Shown: positions 25,134-34,022, counted from the first letter of the stretch. The stretch: DNA of 64,000 nucleotides from Aciditerrimonas ferrireducens (GCF_023130475.1 NZ_JAKHEX010000005.1:62001-126000); one strand, 5' to 3'. Notes: a model not told the origin generated them from the letters alone. A program made the numbers and translations.

Positions 25134-28100
25134 GTGCGCCGCGCAGGGGCTCGGACGGCGACCGTGCTGGCCGGTTGGGGCTGGTCGGCCGGGGTCGGGG
25201 TCGGGGCGATCGAGGCCCACAGCCCCAGCCTGGTGGCCCTGGCCGTGGTGGCCCCGGTGGCGGCTTCGGTCGCCGCCCCGGCGGCCGCCGCCGTGCAGGT
25301 GGCTGTCGGCGCCGCCCTGGCGGCCCTTGTGGTGGTGCTGGCGGCCGGGGCCGGCGCCGGGGGAGCGGCGAGCGCCGCCGCCGTCTTCGTCGGCTCGGGT
25401 GCGGCCGCCTTGGCGGCCATGGCCCGGGCTTCGGGCGAGGACGCCCTGGTGGCGGCCCTCCGCAGCGGCGAGCGGGAGCGGCGACGGCGGCGGGCCCTGG
25501 AGGCCCGCAGCCGGGTGGACCGCCTGGACGCGGCCCTGGCCGAGTGCGGGTCGGTCGGGGAGGTGGCCGAAACGGTCTTCGCGTTCGCCCAGGAGGAGCT
25601 GGGGGTCGCGGCCGGCATGCTGGGCCTGGTGGAGCCCGGTGCCGACGGGCAGGGGATCCTGCGGGTCCGGGCCGCCCAGGGGTACCGGCCGGACCTCCTG
25701 GGCCGGCGGGGCTGCGTGCCCCTGGACCCGAGCCTGCCCTCCACGGCGGTCCTCCTCGAGGGGCGGCCCCTCTTCGTCCCCGCGGTCGAGGTCTTCGCCC
25801 GACGCTGGCCGGCGGTGGCCGCCGAGGTCCGGGCAGCCGGTTTCCCCTCGCTCTGCATCCTGCCCCTCGTGCGGGCCGGCCGGGCCCGGGGCCTGGTCGC
25901 CTTCTCGTGGCCCTCCCACCGGCGCTTCGCCGACGACGACCGCCAGACGCTGCTGGCCATGGCCGAGCACCTGGCCCGGGCGCTGGAGCGGGCCACCGCG
26001 GTCGAACTGCAGGGCCGGGCCCGGCGGCGACTGTCGCTCCTGGCCGACGTGACCCGCATCCTCGCCAGCTCCCTCGACCTCGGGGTCGGGGCCCGGCGCT
26101 TGGCCGAGCTGCTGGCCGCCAGCTTGGTCGACGGGGCGGCCGTGGTGGCCCCTGCCCCCGAAGGCTCCACGGACCCGGGCCCGGGCCTGGAGCCGGTGAG
26201 CGGCGGCGAGACGGAGGCGCTCGAGGTGCTGGCCAGCGCCCACCGGAGCCTCGAGGCCGGATCCTGGCTCGAGTGGGCCCTCGGCCCGGTGACCAACGGG
26301 TCATCGGGGCCCGAGCACCCGCCTGGGGTCCCCGTCGGCACGACGGTCCCAGACGGTTCGCCGGCGCTGGCCACGCCGCCGGCGGACCTGGTGCTCGCCG
26401 CGTGGCGGACCGGCAGCGCCCAGGACCTCGACGGGCCCGGCGGGGGACAGCTCCTGGCCCTGCCCATGGTGGCCGACGGGGCCACCCTCGGGGTCCTCGT
26501 GCTGGTCGCTGGCCTCGGCACCCCGCCGCTCGGCCTGGAGGAACGGGCCCTCGCCCAGGAGGTCGCTAGCCGAGCGGCCGGCGCAGCGGCCCTCGCCCGG
26601 CGTTTCGCCCAGCAGCGGCACCTGGCGGTCCTCCTGCAACGGTCCTTGCTGCCCCGGGCGCTGCCCTCGCCTCCCGGCCTGGCCCTCTGCGCCGAGTACC
26701 GGCCCGGGACGACCGGCACCGAGGTCGGCGGGGACTGGTTCGACGCCCTGGTCCTGGCCGACGGTCGGGTGCTGGTCGGTGTGGGGGACGTGGCCGGCAA
26801 GGGCATCGGGGCGGCCACGGTCATGGGCCAGCTGCGGACCGCGGTGCGGGCCTACGCCCTGGTCGACCCCGAGCCGGAGCGGGTCCTGGCCCGGCTCGAC
26901 GCCCTCCTCGGCAGCCTGGAGCTCGGCGCCGCGGGGGTGGCGAGCGCCGTGCTGGCCCTGGTGGACCCGAAGGAGGGGACCGTGCGGGTCGCCTCCGCCG
27001 GGCACCCCCCAGCGCTCCTCGTCGGACCCGGTCGGAGCCTCCCGGTCCAGGCCGGCCGGCGCCCGCTGCTCGGTGCCCCCGCACCCCTCGGCGACGGACC
27101 CGGCGAACCAGCGACGGCGCCAGCCGGTCCGGCCGGCAGCCCGCTGCGGCTGGCCCCCGGTGAGACCCTGCTGCTCTACAGCGACGGTCTCGTCGAGCGC
27201 CGGGACCAGGCCATCGGCCAAGGGATCGAACGGCTCGGGGCGGTGGCCGCCAAGGCGGCATGCGACCCGGCCTGGCCCGAGGACGCAGCCCGGCACCTCC
27301 TGCGGGCCGCCGAGGCCGACGGGCGGGTCGAGGACGACGCCGTGGTGCTGGCCCTCACCTGGCGGCCCCCGGTGCCCCGCCGTGCGGCCCCGTCCCCGGG
27401 CCGGCGCGCACCGGGTCTGGGGCACCAGGCGGGGCCGAGGGCTCGGGGCTGGCTGGAGCCCGCCGTGGCCAACCTCGTCCTGGCCGGGCAGCCCGAGAGC
27501 GTGCCGGCCGCCCGGGCCTGGGTGCGAGCGGCGCTGGCCGATCGGCCAGCAGAGGAACGAGCGCGCGCCGAGCTGCTGGTCGACGAGCTGGTGGCGAACG
27601 CCGTGCTGCACGCCGGGACCACGGTGCGGGTGGCTCTCCGGCGGGTCGGCCGGGGGGTGCACGTGGAGGTGGCCGACGACAGCCGCCAGCTGCCCCACCG
27701 CAAACTGCTGGGGGTCGAAGCCGCCACCGGTCGAGGCCTGCTGCTCCTGGACCGACTGGCCGACGACTGGGGAGTGGTGACGGCCCCAGCGGGCAAGGCC
27801 GTCTGGTTCTCCCTGGGCGCCCGGCCGCGCCCCTCGGGGCCGACCCCCCGGGCGCGGCTCGTCCAAGGTGACGCCCAGCCGATACCCCTCCCGTCCCCAG
27901 CGGCGGCCGGTGGCCAGACGGTCGTGCTCCTCGGGGTGCCGGCCCGCCGGGCCCACGCCGCCCTCGGCTACTACGAGGCCCTGGTACGCGAGCTCCGCCT
28001 GCTCCGGGCCGACGGTGCGAAGCGGGACGCCCTCGTCGAGCGGGCCAGCCGGCTGCGGGAGCTCGGCGGGGCGGTGCTCGCTGCGCTGGCCCCCGCCCTC

Positions 28101-28385
28101 GGGGGCTGGCCGCCGGGCCCCGCGCCGGCGGACGAGGGTCCCGTGGACCTGCGCATCGAGGTCCCGGTCGGCACCGGCGAGGCCGCCGGCGAGGTCTCCT
28201 CGCTGCTCGACGCCTTCGAGGCGGCCTCGAGCGCCGGGCAGCTGCTCCTCCCCCCGCCGCCCCCGGACCTGGCGGCCTTGCGTCGCTGGGTGCTGGCCGA
28301 GGTGGCTGGCCAGTGCGACGGCAAGCCGCCGAGCCCCTGGGGGGGTGGCCTGGTCCTCGCCCGGCCGAGGCGCCAGCCGGCCTGA
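25134..28385 (+). CDS. GAF-GAF-SpoIIE phosphatase fused to an RsbW-like ATPase
   Basis: A 1083-residue regulator. It has N-terminal hydrophobic helices (about 10-105), a GAF-like domain (about 120-280), a second GAF-like region (about 300-500), a PP2C/SpoIIE phosphatase (about 515-745: EVGGDWFDAL, VGDVAGKGIGAA, SAGHPPALL, LLYSDGLVERRD, EDDAVVL), an HATPase_c domain (about 790-905: ELVANAVLHA, VADDS, GRGLLLLDRLADDWG) and a C-terminal region of about 165 residues I do not recognise. The phosphatase should dephosphorylate anti-anti-sigma (STAS) proteins and the ATPase should phosphorylate them or bind sigma, so both halves of a partner switch are in one chain. Start GTG 25134. Confidence 0.87.
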   Translation: MRRAGARTATVLAGWGWSAGVGVGAIEAHSPSLVALAVVAPVAASVAAPAAAAVQVAVGAALAALVVVLAAGAGAGGAASAAAVFVGSGAAALAAMARASGEDALVAALRSGERERRRRRALEARSRVDRLDAALAECGSVGEVAETVFAFAQEELGVAAGMLGLVEPGADGQGILRVRAAQGYRPDLLGRRGCVPLDPSLPSTAVLLEGRPLFVPAVEVFARRWPAVAAEVRAAGFPSLCILPLVRAGRARGLVAFSWPSHRRFADDDRQTLLAMAEHLARALERATAVELQGRARRRLSLLADVTRILASSLDLGVGARRLAELLAASLVDGAAVVAPAPEGSTDPGPGLEPVSGGETEALEVLASAHRSLEAGSWLEWALGPVTNGSSGPEHPPGVPVGTTVPDGSPALATPPADLVLAAWRTGSAQDLDGPGGGQLLALPMVADGATLGVLVLVAGLGTPPLGLEERALAQEVASRAAGAAALARRFAQQRHLAVLLQRSLLPRALPSPPGLALCAEYRPGTTGTEVGGDWFDALVLADGRVLVGVGDVAGKGIGAATVMGQLRTAVRAYALVDPEPERVLARLDALLGSLELGAAGVASAVLALVDPKEGTVRVASAGHPPALLVGPGRSLPVQAGRRPLLGAPAPLGDGPGEPATAPAGPAGSPLRLAPGETLLLYSDGLVERRDQAIGQGIERLGAVAAKAACDPAWPEDAARHLLRAAEADGRVEDDAVVLALTWRPPVPRRAAPSPGRRAPGLGHQAGPRARGWLEPAVANLVLAGQPESVPAARAWVRAALADRPAEERARAELLVDELVANAVLHAGTTVRVALRRVGRGVHVEVADDSRQLPHRKLLGVEAATGRGLLLLDRLADDWGVVTAPAGKAVWFSLGARPRPSGPTPRARLVQGDAQPIPLPSPAAAGGQTVVLLGVPARRAHAALGYYEALVRELRLLRADGAKRDALVERASRLRELGGAVLAALAPALGGWPPGPAPADEGPVDLRIEVPVGTGEAAGEVSSLLDAFEAASSAGQLLLPPPPPDLAALRRWVLAEVAGQCDGKPPSPWGGGLVLARPRRQPA

Positions 28386-28435
28386 CCAAGCCCCGGACCC
28401 GCTCCGCCGGGCCGAGAGCGGGGTCGCTGTGGGCC

Positions 28436-29272
28436 TCAGCGAGCCGTCATGCCCAGGTCGCAGGCCAGCAGCGCCCCGGTCAACCCGCTGGCCTGCGGGC
28501 CACAGAGCCAGGCCACCAGCGCAGCCACCTCGGCGGGCTGCAGCAGACGGGGTTCGGCGTGGTGCTGGGCCAGTGCGGCAGGGTCCTCGAGGCCGTAGAC
28601 GGCAGCCGAGGCGTCGGCCATGGCCGTGGCGGTGGTGCCCGGGGCCACGCAGTTCGCCGTGATGCCGCTGCCGGCCAGCTCGACGGCCAGGCTGCGGACC
28701 AGGCCCACCACGCCGTGCTTCGCCGCCGTGTAGGCCGCCAGGCGGGGCAGGCCGACCGAGCTGCCAGCGGAGGCCAGCACCACGACCCGTCCCCGGCGGG
28801 GCGGGGGACTGTCGAGCATGGCCGGCAGGGCGGCCCGCACGCTGCGGAGGACCCCGCCGAGGTTGACCTCCAGCATGGTGGCCCACAGGTCGTCGGGCAG
28901 CTCCCAGGCCCGGGGTCCCCCGGCGATGGCCCCCGCCGCGCAGACCAGGGCGTCGAGGCGGCCGTAGGTCTGGAGGGTCTCGGCCACGGCGTCGTCCAGG
29001 GCCCGCTGGTCCCGGACGTCGGCCGGCCGGGCCAGCACGGCACTGCCCTGCTCGGCGCAGGCGGTCGCCGTGGCGTGGAGGTCGGCCAGGCTGGCCAAGG
29101 GGTAGGCGAGGACCGGGTCGTCCCGGCAGGCGTCCAGCAGGGAGAGCCGCCAGCCCGCCTGGGCCAAGGCCTCGGCGACCGCCCGGCCGATCCCCCGGCC
29201 CGCCCCGGTCACCAGGGCCACCGGGGCGGGTTCCGCTGGCGGGTGGCGGCCAGGGGCCGGCTGCTCGGGCAC
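28436..29272 (-). CDS. mycofactocin-coupled-type SDR oxidoreductase
   Basis: A 278-residue short-chain dehydrogenase: cofactor loop TGAGRGIG, NAG-equivalent CAAGAIAGG, catalytic Ser in LASAGSS and Tyr/Lys in AAYTAAKH. The stretch DDPVLAYPLASLADL, absent from ordinary SDRs, and the ending VAWLCGPQASGLTGALLACDLG closely recall the mycofactocin-associated SDR subfamily (TIGR04504), whose bound NAD is re-oxidised by mycofactocin. GTG 29272 is one start; GTG 29221, directly before ALVTG, is an alternative. Its proximity to the mftF operon supports a mycofactocin link. Confidence 0.82.
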   Translation of the reverse strand: MPEQPAPGRHPPAEPAPVALVTGAGRGIGRAVAEALAQAGWRLSLLDACRDDPVLAYPLASLADLHATATACAEQGSAVLARPADVRDQRALDDAVAETLQTYGRLDALVCAAGAIAGGPRAWELPDDLWATMLEVNLGGVLRSVRAALPAMLDSPPPRRGRVVVLASAGSSVGLPRLAAYTAAKHGVVGLVRSLAVELAGSGITANCVAPGTTATAMADASAAVYGLEDPAALAQHHAEPRLLQPAEVAALVAWLCGPQASGLTGALLACDLGMTAR

Positions 29273-29457
29273 CGCCTCAGCCTGGCAAGGCCCGCCCGGG
29301 CCCGCAACGGCAGGTCGGCGCTGGGGGCGGGGCCGCTGGAGGCGCCAAGCGGGTGAACGGGCGCAAGGTGACCGGCGGGGGAGCCGATACCGGGGGCACG
29401 GACCCGCCGGCCCGGAGTGGGCCCGGCGGGAGGGTCGAGGAGGGGTGAGGTCGCACC

Positions 29458-29670
29458 ATGGCGTTCCTTCGTGACTTCCGCAGCTACCAGCGGGTCGGGC
29501 ACAGCGGCCGCCGGCCGAGGGGCGAAGGGGCCTGGCCCGGCGGCGGGGACAGCTCGGCCGACGGCGGGCCGCCCGGTGCGCAGGCCGGACCGGGCGCCGA
29601 GCCCGAGACGGCGGGGGAGGCCCCGCTATGCTCAGCGGCGGCCACCAGCGAGGCGGCCGGCCCCACCTGA
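29458..29670 (+). CDS. possible small protein of unknown function
   Basis: A 70-codon frame begins with ATG 29458 preceded by a purine-rich GAGGGGTGAGG site. It encodes an N-terminus MAFLRDFRSYQRVG followed by a Gly/Pro/Ala-rich tail. The start context is good but the sequence is low complexity and matches nothing I know. The rest of 29273-29723 contains no other gene I can support. Confidence 0.3.
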   Translation: MAFLRDFRSYQRVGHSGRRPRGEGAWPGGGDSSADGGPPGAQAGPGAEPETAGEAPLCSAAATSEAAGPT

Positions 29671-29723
29671 TCGCACCACCAGGCGGCGCCGGTCGGAGCG
29701 ACGGGAGCGACGGGAGGTTCGCC

Positions 29724-29921
29724 ATGAAGGTCGTCGTGGACTTCGACGTCTGCGCCTCGAACGCCGTCTGCATGGGGATCGCCCCCCAGGTGTTCGAGGT
29801 CCGGGACGACGGCTACCTCTACGTCCTGCAGGAGGAACCGCCAGCGGAACTGCACGACGCGGTCCGGCAAGCGGCGGCCAACTGCCCGACCGGGGCCATC
29901 ACGCTGGTCGAGGACGAGTAG
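29724..29921 (+). CDS. small ferredoxin, probably [3Fe-4S]
   Basis: A 65-residue ferredoxin with CASNAVC near the N-terminus and a CP motif near the C-terminus (NCPTGAI). Only three cluster cysteines are placed as in the single-cluster ferredoxins that feed actinobacterial P450s. The family fold is visible in APQVFEVRDDGYLYVL. A strong GGGAGG precedes ATG 29724. Four bases separate it from gltX; its redox partner is not obvious nearby unless it serves the mycofactocin-type SDR. Confidence 0.88.
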   Translation: MKVVVDFDVCASNAVCMGIAPQVFEVRDDGYLYVLQEEPPAELHDAVRQAAANCPTGAITLVEDE

Positions 29922-29925
29922 GGCG

Positions 29926-31353
29926 GTGGCGGGGGCCGTCAGGGTCCGCTTCGCCCCGTCCCCCACGGGGTCCTTCCACGTCGGCAGCGCCCGCACCGCC
30001 CTGTTCAACTGGCTCTTCGCCCGGCACCACGGCGGGGCGTTCCTGCTGCGGATCGAGGACACCGACGCCGAGCGGAACCGGGAGGACTGGGTCGGGGGGA
30101 TCCTCGACGCCCTGGCCTGGCTGGGCCTCGAGCCCGACGAGGCGCCGGTCCGCCAGTCGGCCATGGTCGAGCGGCACCAGGAGGCCATCGACCGGCTGCT
30201 TCGAGCCGGCCTGCTCTACGCCTGCGACTGCCGACGGGAAGACGTCGAGGCCCGCAAGGCCCCGGGCACGCCGCCCGGCTACGACGGCCACTGCCGGGAC
30301 CGGGGCCTCGAGCCGGGGCCTGGCCGGGTGCTGCGCTTCAAGGTCCCCGACGCGGGCGAGGTGGTGGTCGAGGACGTGGTGCGGGGCACCGTCCGGTTCC
30401 CCCTCGCAGCCATCGAGGACTTCGCCGTCGTGAAGTCCACCGGCCAGCCCCTCTTCGTCCTGGCCAACGTCGTGGACGACCTGGCCATGGGGATCAGCCA
30501 CGTGGTGCGGGGTGAGGACCTCCTGCCCTCCACCCCGAAGCAGGTCCTCCTCTGGGGAGCCCTGGCCGGTCCGGCGCGCCCCCTGCCGGTCTACGCCCAC
30601 CTGCCCATGCTCGTGAACGAGAAGCGCCAGAAGCTCTCGAAGCGCCGGGACCCGGTGGCGGTCGAGCAGTACCGGGCCGAGGGCTACCTGCCCGAGGCCT
30701 TCGTGAACTACCTGGCCCTCCTGGGCTGGAGCCACCCCTCTGGCCGGGAGCTGCTCAGCCGCGAGGAGCTCGTGGCGGCCTTCCGGCTGGAGGACGTGAA
30801 CCACGCCCCGGCCTTCTTCGACGTCCAGAAGCTGCGGCACCTGAACGGCGAGCACCTCCGGCGGCTGCCACTCGGTGCCTTCGTCGAGGCCTGCCGGCCC
30901 TACCTGACGCCCCCGAGCGCGCCCTGGCCTGCCGAGCGCTTCGACCCGGCGGTCTTCGAGGCCATGGCGCCCCTGGTCCAAGAGCGGGTGGCAGTGCTCT
31001 CGGAGGTCCCCGGCATGGTCGACTTCTTGTTCCTGCCCGACCCGCCGCTGGAGGCGGCCGCGTGGGCCCAGGTGGTGGCCGACCCCCTGACCCCCGCCAT
31101 CCTGGGCGGAGCCCTCGAGGCCTACGCCGACTGCCCCTTCGAACCGGAGGCCCTCCACCAGGCCACCGCGGCGCTCGCCGAGTCCCTCGGGCGGAAGCTC
31201 GGCAAGGCCCAGGCCCCCATCCGGGTGGCCGTCACCGGCCGGCGGGTCGGGCCGCCCCTGTTCGAGTCCCTGGCCCTGCTCGGCCGGGAGGAGACCCTCC
31301 GGCGACTCCGGACCGCCCAGGCCCGGCTGGCCGCCGAGCAGCCAGCCGGCTAG
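29926..31353 (+). CDS. gltX: glutamyl-tRNA synthetase
   Basis: A class I aminoacyl-tRNA synthetase of 475 residues. It has the HIGH-type motif in PSPTGSFHVGSARTALFNWL, RIEDTD, the catalytic-core stretch LANVVDDLAMGISHVVRGED, and the KMSKS equivalent KLSKRRD. The C-terminal helical anticodon-binding half is present. In actinobacteria this enzyme is usually non-discriminating and also charges tRNA-Gln with Glu for GatCAB. Both tRNA-Gln and tRNA-Glu genes follow within 1.8 kb on the same strand. Start GTG 29926. Confidence 0.95.
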   Translation: MAGAVRVRFAPSPTGSFHVGSARTALFNWLFARHHGGAFLLRIEDTDAERNREDWVGGILDALAWLGLEPDEAPVRQSAMVERHQEAIDRLLRAGLLYACDCRREDVEARKAPGTPPGYDGHCRDRGLEPGPGRVLRFKVPDAGEVVVEDVVRGTVRFPLAAIEDFAVVKSTGQPLFVLANVVDDLAMGISHVVRGEDLLPSTPKQVLLWGALAGPARPLPVYAHLPMLVNEKRQKLSKRRDPVAVEQYRAEGYLPEAFVNYLALLGWSHPSGRELLSREELVAAFRLEDVNHAPAFFDVQKLRHLNGEHLRRLPLGAFVEACRPYLTPPSAPWPAERFDPAVFEAMAPLVQERVAVLSEVPGMVDFLFLPDPPLEAAAWAQVVADPLTPAILGGALEAYADCPFEPEALHQATAALAESLGRKLGKAQAPIRVAVTGRRVGPPLFESLALLGREETLRRLRTAQARLAAEQPAG

Positions 31354-31362
31354 CCGAGACGG

Positions 31363-32064
31363 ATGGGGCGAGGGGAGCGCCGCTCGCCACGGGGCCGCCC
31401 AGCCCGGCGCCGCTGGCCCCGGCGGCTGCTCGAGGCGCTCCTGGTCCTCGTACTCGGCGTCCTCGGCTACCTCGGGGTCACGGCCTTCCAGGTCTGGCTC
31501 ACCGCCCACCAGGTCGAGCGGCGACCGGCCCAGGCCATCGTGGTCATGGGTTCCGCCGCCTATGGCGAGCAGCCCTCGCCGGACTTCGAGGTCCGGCTGG
31601 CCACGGCCCTCGGCCTCTGGCGGGCCGGCCTCGCCCCCCTCGTCGTGGTGACGGGCGGCAAGCTGCCCGGGGACCCGGCCACCGAGGCGGCCGTCGGAGC
31701 GGCCTGGCTGGCGCACCGGGGCGTGCCGGCCCGGGACCTGGCCGAGGCCGGCGGGGGCGACACCTGGACCAACCTGGTGGACGCGGCCCGAGTGCTCCTC
31801 CCCGAGGGGCGCCGACGGATCCTCGTCGTCACCGACGGGTTCCACGAGGACCGCTCCATGGCCGTCGCCAGCAGCCTCGGGCTCCAGCCCTTCCCCGTGC
31901 CGGCCCGCGACTCGCCCCTCCGAGGCGCCGCCCTCGTCCCCTACTACGTGAAGGAGACCCTCGGGGTGGCCCTCGGCCGGATCATCGGCTTCGACCACCT
32001 CGAATGGGCCGACCACCTCGGGTTCCTCGACCACCTCCGCTTCTTGGACCCTGATCCCCACTGA
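31363..32064 (+). CDS. YdcF-like (DUF218) membrane-anchored protein
   Basis: A 233-residue protein with a basic N-terminus, one membrane helix (about 22-45) and a DUF218/YdcF domain (AIVVMGSAAYGEQPSPDFEVRL, VVTGGKLPGDPATEA, TWTNLVDAARVL, VVTDGFHEDRSM). YdcF/SanA-type proteins are envelope-linked with unclear biochemistry. It starts 9 nt after gltX. Just after its stop, CCCGC-CAGG-GCGGG can fold as a short hairpin that might end transcription. Confidence 0.85.
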   Translation: MGRGERRSPRGRPARRRWPRRLLEALLVLVLGVLGYLGVTAFQVWLTAHQVERRPAQAIVVMGSAAYGEQPSPDFEVRLATALGLWRAGLAPLVVVTGGKLPGDPATEAAVGAAWLAHRGVPARDLAEAGGGDTWTNLVDAARVLLPEGRRRILVVTDGFHEDRSMAVASSLGLQPFPVPARDSPLRGAALVPYYVKETLGVALGRIIGFDHLEWADHLGFLDHLRFLDPDPH

Positions 32065-32106
32065 GACGACCCGCCAGGGCGGGGGCCCCTCGGGTCAGAG
32101 TCTGGT

Positions 32107-32162
32107 GGCGCTGGGTGGTCGGCGCTGGGCAGTCGGTGCTCGCTGACGGGCGCTGGGCGGCC
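32107..32162. repeat. 14-bp tandem repeat, four units
   Basis: Units at 32107, 32121, 32135 and 32149 follow the pattern GGCGCTGGGCGGTC, the third being more diverged. The array ends 42 bp before tRNA-Gln. Confidence 0.8.
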
Positions 32163-32203
32163 GGTCCCGGGGTCCCGTCGGACCGGCTAGCCTGGGGCCG
32201 CCT

Positions 32204-32275
32204 TCGGGGGTGGTGTAATCGGCAACACGACAGGTTCTGGCCCTGTTATTGGGGGTTCGAGTCCTCCCCCCCGAG
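32204..32275 (+). tRNA. tRNA-Gln (anticodon CTG)
   Basis: A 72-nt cloverleaf: acceptor TCGGGGG pairs with CCCCCGA, anticodon stem ACAGG/CCTGT encloses TTCTGGC, and the T-arm contains GGTTCGAGTCC. Discriminator base G; CCA is not encoded. The CTG anticodon reads CAG. Confidence 0.93.
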
Positions 32276-32384
32276 CTGGAGGCGCCCGGTGAGCCCGGCC
32301 CTCGTGACCGGCCGCGGCGCTGGTGGGGTTGTCGGCGGGCGTGACCCGGGCGGGCTCCCCGGGCCCGCCCGTAGGCTGGTTGGC

Positions 32385-32993
32385 GTGCCCGAGCAGCCCT
32401 TCTCGTCCAGCTCGTCCCAGGTCGTCGTGCTGGCGGTGCCGGCCGACCATCCCGAGGCGGCTCGGCTCGTGGCCGCCACCGAAGCCGAGCTCGCCGAGCG
32501 CTACCAGGTGCCGAGCATCGGCCGGATCGACCCGGCCGCGTTCCGGCCCGAGGCCGGCGGGGGGTTCTTCGTCGCCTTCCTCGAGGACCGGGCCGTGGGC
32601 TGCGGCGGTTTCCACCGCCACCAACCCCTGGTCGCCGAGCTCAAGCGCCTCTACGTCGCCCCCGAAGCCCGACGCCTCGGGGTCGCCCGGCAGCTCCTGG
32701 CCCGCATCGAAGCGGCCGCCAGCACCCTCGGCTACCAGGAGCTCTGGCTGGAGACCGGGGTCGAGCAGCCCGAGGCCCTGGCCCTCTACCCGGCCGCCGG
32801 CTACCGGCCCCTTGCGCCCTTCGGGGCCCGGGCCCACGACCCCCGCAGCCGCTTCTTCGGCAAGCGGCTCGGCCAGCCGTCGCCGCTCGACCCGGAGCAG
32901 CGTGCTGGGGAGCCGTGTGGTCCCGACGCCACCTCGAACCAGGGGCGGCACCCAGGCCCGGTGGCGGCCAGCGCCCCGAAGCGGCTCTGCTAG
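32385..32993 (+). CDS. GNAT-family acetyltransferase
   Basis: About 202 residues from GTG 32385. The acetyl-CoA-binding motif is LKRLYVAPEARRLGVARQLLARIE, preceded by GGGFFVAFLEDRAVGCGGF and followed by ELWLETGVEQPEALALYPAAGY, the normal GNAT order. The substrate is unknown. The last 35 residues are low-complexity and run up to the tRNA-Glu gene, so the real C-terminus may be poorly conserved. It sits between two tRNA genes on the same strand. Confidence 0.82.
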   Translation: MPEQPFSSSSSQVVVLAVPADHPEAARLVAATEAELAERYQVPSIGRIDPAAFRPEAGGGFFVAFLEDRAVGCGGFHRHQPLVAELKRLYVAPEARRLGVARQLLARIEAAASTLGYQELWLETGVEQPEALALYPAAGYRPLAPFGARAHDPRSRFFGKRLGQPSPLDPEQRAGEPCGPDATSNQGRHPGPVAASAPKRLC

Positions 32994-33038
32994 CCTGCTT
33001 CGTCGGTCGGTCGCCGGTCTGGCCGGCAGCGGCCACAG

Positions 33039-33111
33039 GGCCCCATCGTCTAGCGGCCAAGGACACCACCCTCTCAAGGTGGAGACACGGGTTCGAATCC
33101 CGTTGGGGCTG
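33039..33111 (+). tRNA. tRNA-Glu (anticodon CTC)
   Basis: A 73-nt cloverleaf: acceptor GGCCCCA with TGGGGCT (one G-T pair), anticodon stem CCACC/GGTGG around CTCTCAA, T-loop GGTTCGAATCC. Discriminator G; no encoded CCA. The 251 bp that follow hold no gene I can support; tRNA 3' ends are common integration sites and a toxin-antitoxin pair lies just beyond. Confidence 0.94.
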
Positions 33112-33362
33112 CGGGAAGTTGTCGCTGGTCAGCGGGTCGGGCGGCCAGTCCTCCCTCGGATCCTCGAGAGCACTCCATGTCGCGCCCGTCGTGCGGGAGC
33201 TGCACGATCCGGGCCTTGGCGAGCCTCGCGAGCAGCTCGGCGCTGAACCGGTCCGCGCGGCGATGGATTGCGCTGTCGCCGGCGGGGTGATTGACGAGAT
33301 CGCCGTCCTCCTCGACCGCGCCCAGCTGCCCTGCCTCGAGCCCGTGGCGCACATCGCCCCGG

Positions 33363-33382
33363 TGGTAGCAGTTCTGCTACCA
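33363..33382. promoter_or_regulatory. perfect palindrome at the antitoxin start: probable autoregulatory operator
   Basis: TGGTAGCAG-TT-CTGCTACCA has perfect 9-bp arms and its last base is the A of the antitoxin ATG. Antitoxins of this class repress their own operon through such palindromes, so the assignment is strong by position. Confidence 0.75.
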
Positions 33383-33636
33383 TGATGGGGGTGGGTGTCA
33401 TCGCCCAGAAAGAGTTGCGGAACGACGTCGGGGCGGTGCTCCGCCGGGCGGAGGCCGGCGAGATCATCACCGTGACCGTCGCCGGTCGTCCAGTGGCCGA
33501 GCTCGGGCCGCCGCACCGGCGCCGGTGGGTTCGCGGTGCCGCGCTCGTTGCGATCTGGCAGACCGAGGCCCCACGGGGGCTGGAGGGCGACCTTGAGCGG
33601 CTGCCGGGCGGGCTCGTGGATCCCTTCTCGTCGTGA
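33382..33636 (+). CDS. Phd/YefM-type antitoxin
   Basis: An 84-residue protein with the antitoxin DNA-binding fold: VIAQKELRNDVGAVLRRAEAGEIITVTVAGRPVAEL. The C-terminal tail (WQTEAPRGLEGDLERLPGGLVDPF) would wrap the toxin. ATG 33382 overlaps the operator; GTG 33391 is an alternative start that would put VIAQKEL at the N-terminus. The stop overlaps the toxin start (GTGA). Confidence 0.85.
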   Translation: MMGVGVIAQKELRNDVGAVLRRAEAGEIITVTVAGRPVAELGPPHRRRWVRGAALVAIWQTEAPRGLEGDLERLPGGLVDPFSS

Positions 33637-34022
33637 GGGCCCTGCTCGACACCTCGGTGCTCATCGGGGAGCTCCCCCCGCCCGAGGACGTCGAGGCCGC
33701 CATCAGCGTCGTCTCGATCACCGAGCTGCACTTCGGTGTCCTCGTCGCTGCCGACGACGACGAGCGAGCGCGCCGCGTCGCTCGGCTTGCAGCCATTGAG
33801 GCGACGTTCGACCCTTTGCCCGTAAGCGTCGAGGTTGCCCGTGTCTGGGGCCAGCTCGCCGCCGCGGTGGTCCGCCGTGGTGGCAACCCGAGGCGGCGCC
33901 AGATCGATCTGGCCATCGCAGCCACCGCCCGGGTGGAAGGTGTGCCCCTCCTCACCCAGGACGTTGGCGACTTCGAGATCATCCGTGACCTCGTCGACGC
34001 TCGGCGACTCACCGACCGCTAG
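33633..34022 (+). CDS. vapC: VapC-type PIN-domain ribonuclease toxin
   Basis: A 129-residue PIN domain with the four expected acidic positions: LLDTSVLI near the N-terminus, ITELHFG, QIDLAIAATA and TQDVGDFE. VapC toxins cut tRNA or rRNA when released from the antitoxin. It begins at GTG 33633, 4 nt inside the antitoxin gene, giving coupled synthesis. Base use looks slightly less GC-extreme than the flanks, consistent with acquisition beside tRNA-Glu. Confidence 0.88.
   Translation: MRALLDTSVLIGELPPPEDVEAAISVVSITELHFGVLVAADDDERARRVARLAAIEATFDPLPVSVEVARVWGQLAAAVVRRGGNPRRRQIDLAIAATARVEGVPLLTQDVGDFEIIRDLVDARRLTDR

Noticed and set aside
33074-33352. Short leftward frame ending in GFEPVSPP
   Set aside because: Its end is the reverse strand of tRNA-Glu read as protein, a common artefact; no independent evidence for the rest.
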